NCBI GenBank assembly: GCA_902582605.1
Contig: CACHSP010000004.1
Span: forward strand, 1 to 64,000
Reading direction: 5' to 3'
Length of the DNA: 64,000 nucleotides
DNA from: an uncultured Pelagibacteraceae bacterium
GTDB lineage: Bacteria; Pseudomonadota; Alphaproteobacteria; Pelagibacterales; Pelagibacteraceae
Shown: positions 1-15,645 of the stretch, piece by piece
Layout of the letters: each line of letters opens with the position of its first letter
Numbering within the stretch: position 1 is the stretch's first letter
The notes under the pieces: model-generated
The model's database searches: none
What the model saw: only the letters and a program-made list of their open reading frames with translations
What the model was told of the DNA's origin: nothing
Made by a program: the position numbers and the translations under genes

Positions 1-1
1 G

Positions 2-775
2 AAAATTTTATCTGCGAGACCTCTTCCAAAAAATTACAAGAATATTAGGCATCATTTATACGGATTTCAAAGTGTAAAAAAAAACTTCTCCTCAGGAGAT
101 TGGTTAAAATTAGTTAATAAAAAGATTCTAGATATAAAAAAAAGAAAAAAAACACCTATTCTTGTTGGTGGTACAGGATTATACTTTAAAGCAATAACAG
201 AGGGTTTAGTTAATATTCCAAATATTCCAATTCGATTAAGATCAAAAATAAGGTTACTAAATAAAAAAATTGGAACAAAGAAGTTTTTTTCAGAATTAGT
301 AAAGCTAGATCCCATATCAAAAAACTTTGTTAAACCTACAGATACTCAAAGAGTAATTCGAGCCTATGAGGTCAAATTATTTACAAAAAGATCAATTTAT
401 GACTGGTTTAAAATTACACGATCTGATTATGAAAATGATGATTTTTTAAAAATTTACATTGATTTTCCAAGAACTGAGTTAATCAAAAGAATAAGTGATC
501 GTACAGAAGATATGATTAAAAGTGGAGCAATATCAGAGGTAAAAAAATTTATAAGATTAAAAGTTCCAAGAATTAAAACTGCCTCTAAAGCAATAGGAAT
601 AGCAGAAATAAGAGATTATCTTAACAAAAAGATTGAGATTTCAGAGGTAATTGAGAAAATATCAATAAAGACTAGGCAATATGCCAAGAGACAATCTACT
701 TGGGGCAGAGGCAATATGATGGATTGGAATAGAATAAAGTCAGAGGACCTAAATAAATTTTTAAAAAAAATTTAG
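2..775 (+). CDS. miaA: tRNA dimethylallyltransferase (3' part; 5' end outside window)
   Basis: Frame 2 reads through from the window edge: KILSARPLPKNYKNIRHHLYGF...PILVGGTGLYFKAITEGL...YAKRQSTWGR, typical MiaA motifs; the listed ORF 512..775 is its C-terminus. Confidence 0.93.
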   Translation, partial: KILSARPLPKNYKNIRHHLYGFQSVKKNFSSGDWLKLVNKKILDIKKRKKTPILVGGTGLYFKAITEGLVNIPNIPIRLRSKIRLLNKKIGTKKFFSELVKLDPISKNFVKPTDTQRVIRAYEVKLFTKRSIYDWFKITRSDYENDDFLKIYIDFPRTELIKRISDRTEDMIKSGAISEVKKFIRLKVPRIKTASKAIGIAEIRDYLNKKIEISEVIEKISIKTRQYAKRQSTWGRGNMMDWNRIKSEDLNKFLKKI

Positions 776-828
776 ATATCACGTAGTAATTCTTGACCAA
801 TTAGCACAACTTCAGCTAGATTGCATGA

Positions 829-2595
829 ATGTCTAAATTATATACAGGTGCTGAAATTGTATTCAAATGTCTTGAGGATCAAGGAGTGGATTTTATTTTT
901 GGTTATCCAGGTGGTGCAGTATTGCCAATTTATGATGAATTAAAAAATCATAACACAATTAAACACATCTTAGTCAGACACGAACAAGGAGCAGGACATG
1001 CTGCAGAAGGTTACGCGAGATCATCTGGCAAACCAGGTGTTGTACTTGTAACTTCTGGTCCTGGGGCAACCAATGTTGTTACCGCATTGACAGATGCATA
1101 TATGGACTCTGTTCCACTAGTTTGCATATCGGGTCAAGTACCAACACATTTAATTGGCACTGATGCTTTTCAGGAATGTGATACAACTGGAATTACGAGA
1201 CCATGTACAAAACATAATTGGTTAGTCAAAGATATTAAAGATTTATCAAAAACTCTTCATGAGGCTTTTAGAGTGGCAACAACAGGAAGACCAGGGCCAG
1301 TTTTAGTTGATATACCTAAAGATATCCAGTTTGCTAAAATAGCTTATTCAAAACCTAAAGTTGAAAAAAAACTTAATGGAAAATCGTTAAATCATTTTTC
1401 ACAAAAGGACATTGATACTTTAATTGGTTTAATGAATAAATCAAAAAAACCCATCATTTATTCTGGTGGTGGAGTTATAAACTCCGGACCAGACGCGAGC
1501 AATGTTTTAAGAGAACTTGTAGAGCTCACTGGTTTTCCAATCACCTCTACGTTGCAAGGTTTAGGAGCATATCCAGGAGATGATAATCAATTTTTAGGTA
1601 TGCTAGGTATGCATGGAACTTATGAAGCTAATAACGCAATGCATGATTGTGATTTATTAATAAATATTGGTGCAAGATTTGATGATAGAATAACTGGTAA
1701 AATTGATGAGTTCTCTCCAAAATCAAAAAAAGTTCACATCGATATTGATCCTTCATCAATAAATAAAATTATTAAAGTTGATTTAGCGATAGTTGGTGAT
1801 GTTAAAGAAGTTTTAAAAGGAATTACAAAAACTCTGAAGAAAAAAAATTTAGATTTGAAAAAATCAAATAAGCAACAAATTTCTAAATGGTGGGAACAAA
1901 TACAAAAATGGCGAACAAAAAATTCTCTTCACTTTAAAAATAGCGATGAAACTATAAAACCTCAACATGCAGTACAAAGATTATATGAACTTACAAAACA
2001 TAAAGATACTTATGTTACGACTGAAGTAGGTCAACATCAAATGTGGGCAGCCCAACATTATAAATTTAATAAACCAAATCGTTGGATGACCTCTGGAGGA
2101 CTTGGAACAATGGGATATGGATTACCTGCCGCTGTGGGTGTTCAAATAGCTCATCCAAAAAAATTAGTCATTGATATTGCCGGTGAAGCTTCAGTTTTAA
2201 TGACAATGCAAGAGATGTCTACAGCAGTTCAATACAATCTGCCTATCAAAATTTTTATTTTGAACAATCAATACATGGGAATGGTGAGACAATGGCAAGA
2301 ATTATTGCATGAAAAAAATTATTCTGAAAGTTATACAGAGGCTTTACCTGATTTTATAAAAATGGCTGAAGCTTATGGTTGTAAAGGCATAAAAGCTCAG
2401 AAACCAGATGAATTAGATGAAAAAATTAGAGAAATGGTAGAGTTTGATGGGCCTGTCATTTTTGATTGTCGAGTAGACCCAAATGAAAATTGTTTTCCAA
2501 TGATCCCATCAGGAAAACCTCATAACCAAATGATATTAGGACCAAGTGAAAAAGAGGAAAATAAAATCACTGGCAAAGGTAAAGCTCTAGTATAG
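829..2595 (+). CDS. ilvB: acetolactate synthase large subunit
   Basis: ThDP enzyme motifs ([43 protein letters not shown]); followed by ilvH and ilvC. Confidence 0.97.
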   Translation: MSKLYTGAEIVFKCLEDQGVDFIFGYPGGAVLPIYDELKNHNTIKHILVRHEQGAGHAAEGYARSSGKPGVVLVTSGPGATNVVTALTDAYMDSVPLVCISGQVPTHLIGTDAFQECDTTGITRPCTKHNWLVKDIKDLSKTLHEAFRVATTGRPGPVLVDIPKDIQFAKIAYSKPKVEKKLNGKSLNHFSQKDIDTLIGLMNKSKKPIIYSGGGVINSGPDASNVLRELVELTGFPITSTLQGLGAYPGDDNQFLGMLGMHGTYEANNAMHDCDLLINIGARFDDRITGKIDEFSPKSKKVHIDIDPSSINKIIKVDLAIVGDVKEVLKGITKTLKKKNLDLKKSNKQQISKWWEQIQKWRTKNSLHFKNSDETIKPQHAVQRLYELTKHKDTYVTTEVGQHQMWAAQHYKFNKPNRWMTSGGLGTMGYGLPAAVGVQIAHPKKLVIDIAGEASVLMTMQEMSTAVQYNLPIKIFILNNQYMGMVRQWQELLHEKNYSESYTEALPDFIKMAEAYGCKGIKAQKPDELDEKIREMVEFDGPVIFDCRVDPNENCFPMIPSGKPHNQMILGPSEKEENKITGKGKALV

Positions 2596-2597
2596 TT

Positions 2598-4186
<1,589 letters not shown>

Positions 4187-4273
4187 ATTTTAGTTCCAAA
4201 TTGGGAAAATTCGGTATTTTACTTTTGCAATCTAAACGAGAGGTTGTATATTTCAAAAACAAAAATTTTTAAT

Positions 4274-6885
<2,612 letters not shown>

Positions 6886-6890
6886 GAGTA

Positions 6891-8120
6891 ATGGCCTCTA
6901 GCAGAGATGATTTTATAATAGCAATTCGTTCTGCTTTTTTAAAAAAAAGCACTCAACAAAAATTTTCTCTACTTACTTTAGTATTTATTTCTATATTTAT
7001 AATCCTTCTATCAAGCCTAGACTTTAAGGCAGTGAGATATCTGAAGGCTGGATTAAGTGAGGTGGTTTATCGATCATCTTTTATTGTCTCTATACCTGAA
7101 AACTTTGTCAGGAATTCATTTATTAATATAATTGAATACACAACATTTTTTAATAGATATCAAAATAACAGAGATGAATTGGATAAACTTAAATCTGATT
7201 TTGTATCTAACGAAATTATTCAGTATGAAAATCAAGAACTGAAGGTACTAATTGATGATTATATTTCAAGTTCAAATAAAATTTTAGCAAAAATAATTGT
7301 TGATCATGATAGCCCTTTTTTAAAGAGCATAATCATAAATAAAGGAAGTAAAGACGATATAAAAATTGGTACAAATATTTATGATCAATCTTATTTAGTT
7401 GGTCGAGTAATTGAGGTGAATTATAAGACATCAAGGGTTTTATTGTTATCAGATTTGAATTCTAATGTTCCAGTAACAATTGCTCCTCAAAATATCCAAG
7501 CAATAGTCACAGGGAGCGGAGACAATTTTGGACAAATTAAATATATTAAAGCGGGTTTATCAGAGGAGTTAGTTGATGAAAGTATAGTTTACACCTCAGG
7601 TACCGGAGCAATATTTAAAAGTGGAGTACCAATAGGCAAATTAAGATCTAAAAAAGATGGTTCTTCTAATAGATACGACGTTGAATTCTACAGCGACTTT
7701 ACACAATTAAAATATGTTTTTGCAGAAACAATTACTCAAATTGAAATTCCTCAAGTTGAACCAGAAATAGTTCCAATTGAAGATAAAAGTGAAGAACTTG
7801 AAGAGTCAAAATTAAAGATTTTAGAAGATGAGCTTAAAATTATTGAGGAGACTAATTCAAAATTTATAGAAGAAAATGAAAATTTAACTAGTGAAATTAA
7901 TGATTTAAATAATCAAATTTCAGTTTTAAATAATGAAATTTTTTTACAAAAGCAAAAAATCAATCAATTCAACCTAGATACTCAAGAGTTAGAATTTTTA
8001 AAGTTAAACTTAGAACATGGTCATAAATGTAGAAAATCTTTTTTTAATGCTGATGGTTTTAATGTTGGAACTGAAGAGTACAAGAGTTGTGTTTTAAATG
8101 GAGGTAGAACAGGTGGCTAA
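6891..8120 (+). CDS. mreC: rod shape-determining protein MreC, with long coiled-coil-like C-terminal extension
   Basis: N-terminal TM, internal MreC-like core; position after mreB. Confidence 0.9.
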   Translation: MASSRDDFIIAIRSAFLKKSTQQKFSLLTLVFISIFIILLSSLDFKAVRYLKAGLSEVVYRSSFIVSIPENFVRNSFINIIEYTTFFNRYQNNRDELDKLKSDFVSNEIIQYENQELKVLIDDYISSSNKILAKIIVDHDSPFLKSIIINKGSKDDIKIGTNIYDQSYLVGRVIEVNYKTSRVLLLSDLNSNVPVTIAPQNIQAIVTGSGDNFGQIKYIKAGLSEELVDESIVYTSGTGAIFKSGVPIGKLRSKKDGSSNRYDVEFYSDFTQLKYVFAETITQIEIPQVEPEIVPIEDKSEELEESKLKILEDELKIIEETNSKFIEENENLTSEINDLNNQISVLNNEIFLQKQKINQFNLDTQELEFLKLNLEHGHKCRKSFFNADGFNVGTEEYKSCVLNGGRTGG

Positions 8121-8619
8121 TTTAAAAACAAAAGGATCATTCTCTAAGTTATACACCTGGTTACCAATAATTTTATTATTTGTTTCAGTACTTAATGAAT
8201 TTGATTTTAATTATTTAAAACTTGAGTATTTTTCTTTTAATTTCCCATTTATTTTGATCTTTTTCTTTACCTTAAAAGATTTTAAACATTTTGATTATCT
8301 TTTTGTATTTTTTGCAGGTTTGCTTAACGATACTGTTATTGGTTTGCCTCTAGGAATAAGTAGTTTGTCTTATACATTGATTTGCATTGCTACAGCATAT
8401 ATTAGAAATATAACAATAAGACCAAGCCCGATGAAAGATTGGTTCTATTTTTTATTTATAATAAGTTTGATTAACTCTTTAAATTACTCAGTTTTAACAT
8501 TATTTTTTTCTTATGATTTAGTTTTAACGAGCTATCTAGTTAACACGACTTGTACATTTTTACTTTATATAATTTTTGTATCAATATTTAAATATTACAT
8601 GAAAGGAATTAATGATTAA
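8098..8619 (+). CDS. mreD: rod shape-determining protein MreD
   Basis: Multi-TM protein between mreC and mrdA; overlaps mreC 3' end. Confidence 0.82.
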   Translation: MEVEQVANLKTKGSFSKLYTWLPIILLFVSVLNEFDFNYLKLEYFSFNFPFILIFFFTLKDFKHFDYLFVFFAGLLNDTVIGLPLGISSLSYTLICIATAYIRNITIRPSPMKDWFYFLFIISLINSLNYSVLTLFFSYDLVLTSYLVNTTCTFLLYIIFVSIFKYYMKGIND

Positions 8620-10486
8620 TTCTTCAAGTGATAATGTAAAGAAACTTAACTCTATTAATAGAAGAATGTTCATTACAGGTTCATTAAAATTTTTTGTAAT
8701 GATAGGAATAGTCAGTAGATTATTTTTTTTACAAGTTAAAGAAAATAAAAAGTATTTAACTCTTTCCGACAAAAATAGAATTAGAGAATGGAAATTAGCC
8801 CCTGTGAGAGGAGAATTTCATGATTACTTTGGTAATGTTATTGCAGGAAATTTTGAAGCTTATCAACTCCACGTGATACCAGAACAAGTTGAAGATTTTA
8901 GGTATGTTATATATCGATTAAAAGACTTACTAGATTTATCAGATAACGAATTTAAAAAAGTATTAAAAAAGAAAAATGAAATAAAGCCTTGGGAAACTTT
9001 AATTGTTTCTGATAATTTGAGTTGGCAAAAGTTTTCAAAGATCAATAATCATTTATATGATTTAAATGGTGTAAAGCCCGTTATATCAATTTCTAGAAAC
9101 TATCCTTTTAAAGAAAATTTTACACACTTAATTGGTTACGTAAGTCAAGCAAACCAAGATGATATTGAGTCAACACAAGCTATAAAGAAAAATTTTGTTC
9201 CGGGACTAAAAGTTGGGAAAATAGGCTTAGAAAAAACATTTGAAGAAAAATTAATAGGAACCAATGATATTGAGAGATATGAAGTAAATGCTTATGGCAG
9301 AAGAATCAGTCAATTAGAATTTCAAAAAGGTGAAAAAGGTAAAACTTTAAGATTAACTATTGATACTGAGGTTCAGAAGTTAGCAAACGAACTACTTAAG
9401 GATAAAGCTGGCTCTATTTGTGTAATGGATATTTATACAGGTGCAGTGGTTGCAATGCATTCTTCACCATCATTCGATCCCAACTTATTTGTGTTTGGTA
9501 TTAGTCAGGATGATTGGCAATTAATTCGTAATGATCCAATGAAACCATTAGTTAATAAGACTTTACAAGGGAATTACTCACCAGGTTCTACGATTAAACC
9601 GATTGTTGCTTTATCTGCACTTGAGAATGGAATAGTTAACACAAGTTTTACAGTTAGATGCACTGGTAAAACAGAAATGTATGGCCAAACTTATCATTGC
9701 TGGAAGAAAAAAGGCCATGGTTATGTAAGTTTAAGAAATGCAATGAAGCAGTCTTGTGACACCTATTTTTATGAAGTTGCCCGTAAACTTGGGGTTGATA
9801 AATTGAGCGAAACTGCAAAAAAATTTGGTCTCGGAGAAAAAGTTTTTGGTGATTTGTTTGATATTGAAAAAAAAGGATTAATTCCAAATACTCAATGGAA
9901 AAAGAATGCCCTGGGTAAAGGATGGTTATTAGGTGAAACAATAATAACAGGAATAGGACAAGGTTATATCCAAACCACTCCAATTCAATTATGTTTAATG
10001 ACCGCCCAAATTGCAAATGGGGGTTATAAAATTTATCCTCATATTGTTGTAGATGATAAAGCTAAAGATCAGCCTATAGATAAATTTACCCCACTTTATA
10101 AAAACTCAAAAAATATCAAGATTGTCCAAGATGCTATCTTTGGTTCAACAAATGAGGTAATGGGTACATCTTATCGTTCAAGAATTGATAATCCAAAATA
10201 TCAGTTTGCTGGTAAAACTGGGACAGCACAAGTTAAAAAAATTACTGAGGAAGAAAGAGAATTAGATCTTAAAACTTTTGAGATACCTTACGAGCAAAGA
10301 GATCATGCTTTATATGTAGCTTTTGGGCCATATAAAAATCCTAGATACGCATTAAGTATCATTGTTGAACACGGAGGAAACGGAAGTACAACTGCCGCTC
10401 CAATGGCAACTAGATTATTTAAATTAATTATTGATCGACATAAGATAAGAGAGTCATTAGGAAATAAGAAATATTTGGAGATATAG
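8612..10486 (+). CDS. mrdA: penicillin-binding protein 2
   Basis: Transpeptidase motifs YSPGSTIKP (SxxK), SCDTYFYEVA, GKTGTAQV; followed by rodA. Confidence 0.96.
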   Translation: MINSSSDNVKKLNSINRRMFITGSLKFFVMIGIVSRLFFLQVKENKKYLTLSDKNRIREWKLAPVRGEFHDYFGNVIAGNFEAYQLHVIPEQVEDFRYVIYRLKDLLDLSDNEFKKVLKKKNEIKPWETLIVSDNLSWQKFSKINNHLYDLNGVKPVISISRNYPFKENFTHLIGYVSQANQDDIESTQAIKKNFVPGLKVGKIGLEKTFEEKLIGTNDIERYEVNAYGRRISQLEFQKGEKGKTLRLTIDTEVQKLANELLKDKAGSICVMDIYTGAVVAMHSSPSFDPNLFVFGISQDDWQLIRNDPMKPLVNKTLQGNYSPGSTIKPIVALSALENGIVNTSFTVRCTGKTEMYGQTYHCWKKKGHGYVSLRNAMKQSCDTYFYEVARKLGVDKLSETAKKFGLGEKVFGDLFDIEKKGLIPNTQWKKNALGKGWLLGETIITGIGQGYIQTTPIQLCLMTAQIANGGYKIYPHIVVDDKAKDQPIDKFTPLYKNSKNIKIVQDAIFGSTNEVMGTSYRSRIDNPKYQFAGKTGTAQVKKITEEERELDLKTFEIPYEQRDHALYVAFGPYKNPRYALSIIVEHGGNGSTTAAPMATRLFKLIIDRHKIRESLGNKKYLEI

Positions 10487-11614
10487 ATGTATCAACATAC
10501 AAGATTAACAACAAACAGACTTGGTTTTTTTCAAAAATTTAGAAACTTTGATTATATATTATTAGTTTGTATATTGTTACTTGGCTTTATTAGTTTAGCA
10601 ACAATGTACTCCACTGACGGTGGTGAGATTAAATTTCATACCAAAAGCCATTTTACAAAATTAGCAGTATTTACTTTAATGATGCTAGTGATGTCATTTA
10701 TCAATATTAAGTATTGGTTCTCAATAGGTTATTTAGCATATGTAGCGGTAGTAGGTTTATTGGTTGGGACCTATTTATTTGGAATTACCTCATCTGGCTC
10801 TCAAAGATGGATAAATTTATATTTTATAAATTTACAGCCCTCTGAATTGATGAAAATATTTATTATTGTTTGTTTGGCTAAATTTTTTCATAGAATGAAG
10901 TTAGAAAATGTGAATTCTATTTATACAATTTTAACTTCTTTAATAATAATACTTATGCCAATGGGGTTAGTCATTGTACAACCGGACCTTGGAACTGCAG
11001 TTTTAATTGCTATAAGCGGAATAGCAGTATTATGGTTTGCAGGTATTAATTATAAGTATTTTATTTATACAATTCTTGGATTTATAATTTCTCTACCTTT
11101 CGTGATAGCTTTCTTGAAGCCCTATCAGAAATTAAGAGTGTTGACATTTCTAAATCCTGACAAGGATCCTCTGGGTGCTGGTTATCAAATTATCCAATCT
11201 AAAATAGCTGTCGGATCTGGTGGTATATTTGGTAAAGGTTTTTTAAAAGGTACACAAAGTTATCTTGAGTTTTTGCCAGAAAAACATACTGATTTTATTT
11301 TCACACTTTTCTCAGAGGAATTTGGTTTTGTGGGATCTGCAATACTTTTAGTTATCTATGCAATCATTATTTACAGAATTGTTGCAATTGGAGCTAGTTC
11401 CAGAAGTTATTTTGCAAAGATTTTTTGTTATAGTTTTGGTGCAGCCATTTTTGTATTCATTACTATAAATATGAGTATGGTTTTAGGTTTACTACCTATA
11501 GTTGGTTCTCCTTTACCAATTATGTCTTATGGTGGATCCTCCATGTTAGCAACTATGATTGGCTTTGGAATTGTCATGAGTGCTAGAGTTCACAATCAAC
11601 AATTGATTGCCTAA
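10487..11614 (+). CDS. rodA: rod shape-determining SEDS protein RodA
   Basis: VQPDLGTAVL, PEKHTDFIFTLFSEEFGF, LPIMSYGGSSML. Confidence 0.96.
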   Translation: MYQHTRLTTNRLGFFQKFRNFDYILLVCILLLGFISLATMYSTDGGEIKFHTKSHFTKLAVFTLMMLVMSFINIKYWFSIGYLAYVAVVGLLVGTYLFGITSSGSQRWINLYFINLQPSELMKIFIIVCLAKFFHRMKLENVNSIYTILTSLIIILMPMGLVIVQPDLGTAVLIAISGIAVLWFAGINYKYFIYTILGFIISLPFVIAFLKPYQKLRVLTFLNPDKDPLGAGYQIIQSKIAVGSGGIFGKGFLKGTQSYLEFLPEKHTDFIFTLFSEEFGFVGSAILLVIYAIIIYRIVAIGASSRSYFAKIFCYSFGAAIFVFITINMSMVLGLLPIVGSPLPIMSYGGSSMLATMIGFGIVMSARVHNQQLIA

Positions 11615-11663
11615 GTATAATTTGTCGCTTAACTTATTTGATAGATAGATAGTATATTTTTCT

Positions 11664-12905
11664 ATGAGTAAAAATTTACATGTGGGGATTGTTGGCTCAG
11701 GTATTCAAGGAGTATCAAACGCTTTATTTCTTCAAAAGAAAGGTTTTAAAGTAACTATATTTGACAGAGATAATCCGGGTAGTCCAGCGGCTTCATATGG
11801 CAATGCTGGCCACTTTTCTCCTTATGCTTCACTATCATTGAATAGAACTGATGTTCTTGCTGACGTGCCAGCCATGTTATTAAGTTCAACAGGTCCGCTA
11901 GCTCTAAAATGGAATTATGTGCCGAAAATGTTGCCTTGGTTTTTCAAGTTTATTTTAAATACAACAAAAAACAAGATGATGCACACTGCAAGAAATATGC
12001 ATCAAATTTTAGATTTAGCATTACCTGCATATGATGAACTTTTTGATGAAATTAATTTAGAGGGTCTCGTTGAAAATAAAGGAATTCTCTATATTTGGAA
12101 TGATAAAGACTTAAAAAGCAGAGAATTAGAAATTAAAGTAAGAGATGAACTCGGTGTAAAACAACAACTAGTCAATAAATCTGAAATTCACGATCTAGAA
12201 CCTAACATAAAACCTTTTTATCATGCAGGAGTTTATTATCCATATGCACGACATGCCCGAAACCCTAAAAAAATCTTACTTAAATTATTTGAATTATTTT
12301 TAAAAAAGGGTGGAAAGTTTGAAAAGAAAAATATTAATGATATTGAGTTTGATACAGAAAAACCAGTTTTTGTAACAGATGGGGAAAGATATACTTTTGA
12401 TAAAATTGTAATTGCTTGTGGAGCTTTCTCAAAAAAATTAACAGACAATTTAGGTGAACGAATTCCACTTGATACTGAAAGAGGTTACCATGTTCACTTT
12501 AAGGATTGTGATCATCTTTTAAGTAGACCCGTCATTTTTTCTAATAGAGGATTTGGTATTACTCCTATGGAACAGGGATTAAGAGTGGTTGGCACAGTTG
12601 AGTTTGGTGGATTAGACAATCCCCTTTCAAAATCTAGAATAAAAAATTTGATTAATAATGCAAAGTATATGTTAGGTGATCTTCCAGAACATGAAGATGA
12701 ATGGTTAGGTTTTAGACCTACACTGCCAGATTTTTTACCTGTAATGGGACCCTCAAAAAATTATAAAAATGTATTTTATTGTTTTGGGCATCATCATTTA
12801 GGATGGACATTAGGTCCGATTTCTGGAAAGATTGTCTCTGGAATGATAGCTAAAGAAAATACTAATCTAAATTTAGATCCTTATAGCTCAGTAAGATTTA
12901 GTTAA
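11664..12905 (+). CDS. FAD-dependent D-amino-acid dehydrogenase-like (DadA family) oxidoreductase
   Basis: N-terminal GSGIQGVSNALFLQKKGFKVTIFDRD Rossmann motif, PGSPAASYGNAG, C-terminal GHHHLGWTLGPISGKIVS. Confidence 0.85.
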   Translation: MSKNLHVGIVGSGIQGVSNALFLQKKGFKVTIFDRDNPGSPAASYGNAGHFSPYASLSLNRTDVLADVPAMLLSSTGPLALKWNYVPKMLPWFFKFILNTTKNKMMHTARNMHQILDLALPAYDELFDEINLEGLVENKGILYIWNDKDLKSRELEIKVRDELGVKQQLVNKSEIHDLEPNIKPFYHAGVYYPYARHARNPKKILLKLFELFLKKGGKFEKKNINDIEFDTEKPVFVTDGERYTFDKIVIACGAFSKKLTDNLGERIPLDTERGYHVHFKDCDHLLSRPVIFSNRGFGITPMEQGLRVVGTVEFGGLDNPLSKSRIKNLINNAKYMLGDLPEHEDEWLGFRPTLPDFLPVMGPSKNYKNVFYCFGHHHLGWTLGPISGKIVSGMIAKENTNLNLDPYSSVRFS

Positions 12906-12909
12906 TCAA

Positions 12910-13803
12910 ATGCAAAATACTAAGGCATACATAATGCTAGTATGTGCAACATTATTTTGGGCAGGAAATTTTACATTAGCAAAGCTTGCTTATTTAGAAA
13001 ATATACCTCCCAACTCACTCGCATTTTTAAGGTGGTGCCTAGTATGGATAATATTACTTCCCTTCACCTATAAAGAGATATTAAAATTAAAAAATCAAAT
13101 TAAAGGAAATTTATCATTATTTCTTATTCTAGGTTCTACTAGTGTATGTATATTTACTTCTTTTACTTATAACGCTTTAAATTACACTCAAGTAATTAAT
13201 GCATCACTTTTTAATACCGCAATACCTGTAACAATAATTTTAGTTTGTTTTTTATTAAAAATTGAAAAAACAAATATTTTTCAAATATCTGGATTAGTCA
13301 TTTCAGTTTTAGGAATTTTAGCTATTATCACTAAACTTGATCTAAATATTTTACTTACCTTAAATTTTAACAAAGGCGATTTATTTATGGTCGGAGCAAT
13401 TATTGCTTGGGGAATATATTCTGCATATTTGAGAAAAAGAACCTTTGAAGTATCTTTACTTGCTCTTGTCCATATAATTTGCACATTTGGATTAATTTTT
13501 CTTTTGCCTCTATTTATTTTAGATATGGCACAAGGCAAAATTATTGAGATGAGTAGTAATTTTTTTTATATTTTAGCTTATGTTGCAATATTTCCAAGTA
13601 TTGGCTCTTACTATTGTTGGGCTGGAGCTGTTTCAATCATTGGGGCAAATCGAGCTGGAATATTTTTATCTTTAATTCCATTATTTAGTACTTTGATGGC
13701 GATATTCTTTTACAGTGAACAGTTTCAATTTTTCCACTTGATTGGGGCAATTTTAATTATATTAGGTTTATTTCTATCAAATAAGGAAATTAAAAATGCT
13801 TAA
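12910..13803 (+). CDS. EamA/DMT-family transporter
   Basis: About 10 hydrophobic segments; LFWAGNFTLAKLA and C-terminal IPLFSTLMAIFFYSEQF typical of EamA domains. Confidence 0.88.
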   Translation: MQNTKAYIMLVCATLFWAGNFTLAKLAYLENIPPNSLAFLRWCLVWIILLPFTYKEILKLKNQIKGNLSLFLILGSTSVCIFTSFTYNALNYTQVINASLFNTAIPVTIILVCFLLKIEKTNIFQISGLVISVLGILAIITKLDLNILLTLNFNKGDLFMVGAIIAWGIYSAYLRKRTFEVSLLALVHIICTFGLIFLLPLFILDMAQGKIIEMSSNFFYILAYVAIFPSIGSYYCWAGAVSIIGANRAGIFLSLIPLFSTLMAIFFYSEQFQFFHLIGAILIILGLFLSNKEIKNA

Positions 13804-14746
13804 AGTTGCAATATTAGACGACTATCAAAATGTTTCTCAACAATTTGTTGATCTTGAAAAACTTGCAGGAAAATATGAAATCAAAATTTTTAGTGAGCCA
13901 TTCGAGGATGAGGCTGATGTCATAGATAAATTGGCTGATTTTGAGGCATTATTAGTCATGAGAGAAAGAACACCAATTACAAAAAATATAATAGAAAATT
14001 TGTCCAAGCTAAAATTTATAATCACCAGTGGCTTGAGAAATAAATCAATTGACTTGGATACTGCAAAAAAAAGAAAGATTATAGTTAGTGGAACAGAAAG
14101 TAATTTAAACCCAACTCCAGAGTTAACTTGGACTTTAATTCTTGGGTTAGCCAGAAATATTAAAGAGGAAATAGATAATATGTATCAGGGTTATTGGCAA
14201 ACTACAGTTGGTGTTGAACTCAAAGGGAAAATCCTAGGATTAATTGGGCTTGGTAAAGTAGGCTCTCAAGTTGCAAAGATAGGTAAAGCTTTTGGTATGG
14301 AAGTAATGGCTTGGAGTGAAAATCTTAATCTTGATAAATGTAAAGAGCTTGATGTTTTACCTTGTTCCAAAGATGATTTGATTAAGAATTCTGATTTCTT
14401 GTCAATTCATGTTCAAGGCGGTGAAAGATACAAAGATTGTATTACTTTGAAAGAACTAGATAAAATGAAAAAAACTGCTTTTTTGATCAACACCTCGAGA
14501 GGTCCAATAATTAATGAAGATGATTTAATTATTGCTTTATCTACAAATGTAATCGCAGGTGCAGGATTGGATGTTTATGAAAAAGAACCTTTACCAGAGA
14601 ATAATAAATTAAGATTTTTGCCTAATGCTTTATTAACACCTCACTTAGGATATGTGACCGCAGAAAATTATAATGTTTATTATAGTCAAATGATCGAGTC
14701 ACTTGAAGCTTGCGCAAGTGGTAAGCCAATCCGTGTAATTGAATAA
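13796..14746 (+). CDS. D-2-hydroxyacid dehydrogenase family protein
   Basis: GLIGLGKVGSQVAKIGKAFGMEVMAWS, LINTSRGPIINEDDL, GAGLDVYEKEPLP. Confidence 0.92.
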   Translation: MLKVAILDDYQNVSQQFVDLEKLAGKYEIKIFSEPFEDEADVIDKLADFEALLVMRERTPITKNIIENLSKLKFIITSGLRNKSIDLDTAKKRKIIVSGTESNLNPTPELTWTLILGLARNIKEEIDNMYQGYWQTTVGVELKGKILGLIGLGKVGSQVAKIGKAFGMEVMAWSENLNLDKCKELDVLPCSKDDLIKNSDFLSIHVQGGERYKDCITLKELDKMKKTAFLINTSRGPIINEDDLIIALSTNVIAGAGLDVYEKEPLPENNKLRFLPNALLTPHLGYVTAENYNVYYSQMIESLEACASGKPIRVIE

Positions 14747-14748
14747 TT

Positions 14749-15645
14749 ATGGATTTATCAGTCGTCAATCACGAGGATTATTTTGCAAAAATTGGTGACG
14801 ACCATAAGTTTCCGATTAATAAATTTGGAGAACTTGCAAAATATTTAATTGATAAAAAGATAGTTAAAAAATTTCATCAACCATATGCATGCTCTGATGA
14901 AACTTTAAAGAGAGCACATTCAGAAAAATATATCAAGGATGTTAAAAATAAAATATTAGATCAAAATACTATTAAGAAAATTGGTTTTCCATTAGTGGAT
15001 AGTGTTATTCAAAGATCATTAGTTGCTACTGGTGGAACTGTGCTTGCCACAAAGCTTGCAATTAAAAATGGTGTTGCTTGTAATACCGCTGGTGGCAGTC
15101 ACCACGCGAATTATGATGGGGGTGCGGGTTATTGTGTGTTCAATGACGTAGCAGTTGCCGCTCAATACTTATTAGATCGTGGACTAGCTGGCAGAATTTT
15201 AATTATTGATTTAGATGTTCACCAAGGCAATGGTAATGCAGATATTTTTGCGAATAATAAAAATGTATTTACTTTTAGTATGCACTCTAAGTCAAACTAT
15301 CCTGCAAAAAAATCAATCAGTGACCTAGATGTTGAACTTGATGATAATATGGAGGATGCTCAATATATAAAGATTCTTGATTTCTATTTAAATCAATTAA
15401 ACGAAAAAAATTTTGATTTTGTCTTTTATATTGCGGGCGTAGATATTCACTATAACGATCGTTTAGGAAAACTTAAAATTTCCGATGAGGGAATTAGAAA
15501 AAGAGATGAAATGGTAACAAAAAATTTCTTTTCACAAGGAGCACCTTTGTGTGGTGTGCTAGGTGGTGGTTATAATAAAGATTTTAATAAGCTTGTTGAA
15601 TTACATTCTATTTTACATCAATCCTGTGCTAAATTAATTAAATGA
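14749..15645 (+). CDS. histone deacetylase-like amidohydrolase family protein
   Basis: GGSHHANYDGGAGYCVFNDVAVAA, IIDLDVHQGNGNADIF, AGVDIHYNDRLG. Confidence 0.92.
   Translation: MDLSVVNHEDYFAKIGDDHKFPINKFGELAKYLIDKKIVKKFHQPYACSDETLKRAHSEKYIKDVKNKILDQNTIKKIGFPLVDSVIQRSLVATGGTVLATKLAIKNGVACNTAGGSHHANYDGGAGYCVFNDVAVAAQYLLDRGLAGRILIIDLDVHQGNGNADIFANNKNVFTFSMHSKSNYPAKKSISDLDVELDDNMEDAQYIKILDFYLNQLNEKNFDFVFYIAGVDIHYNDRLGKLKISDEGIRKRDEMVTKNFFSQGAPLCGVLGGGYNKDFNKLVELHSILHQSCAKLIK

Noticed and set aside
67-315. Minus-strand 82-aa ORF
   Set aside because: Antisense to miaA coding sequence; composition artefact.
9654-10016. Minus-strand 120-aa ORF inside mrdA
   Set aside because: Antisense to PBP2 catalytic motifs; low-complexity translation.
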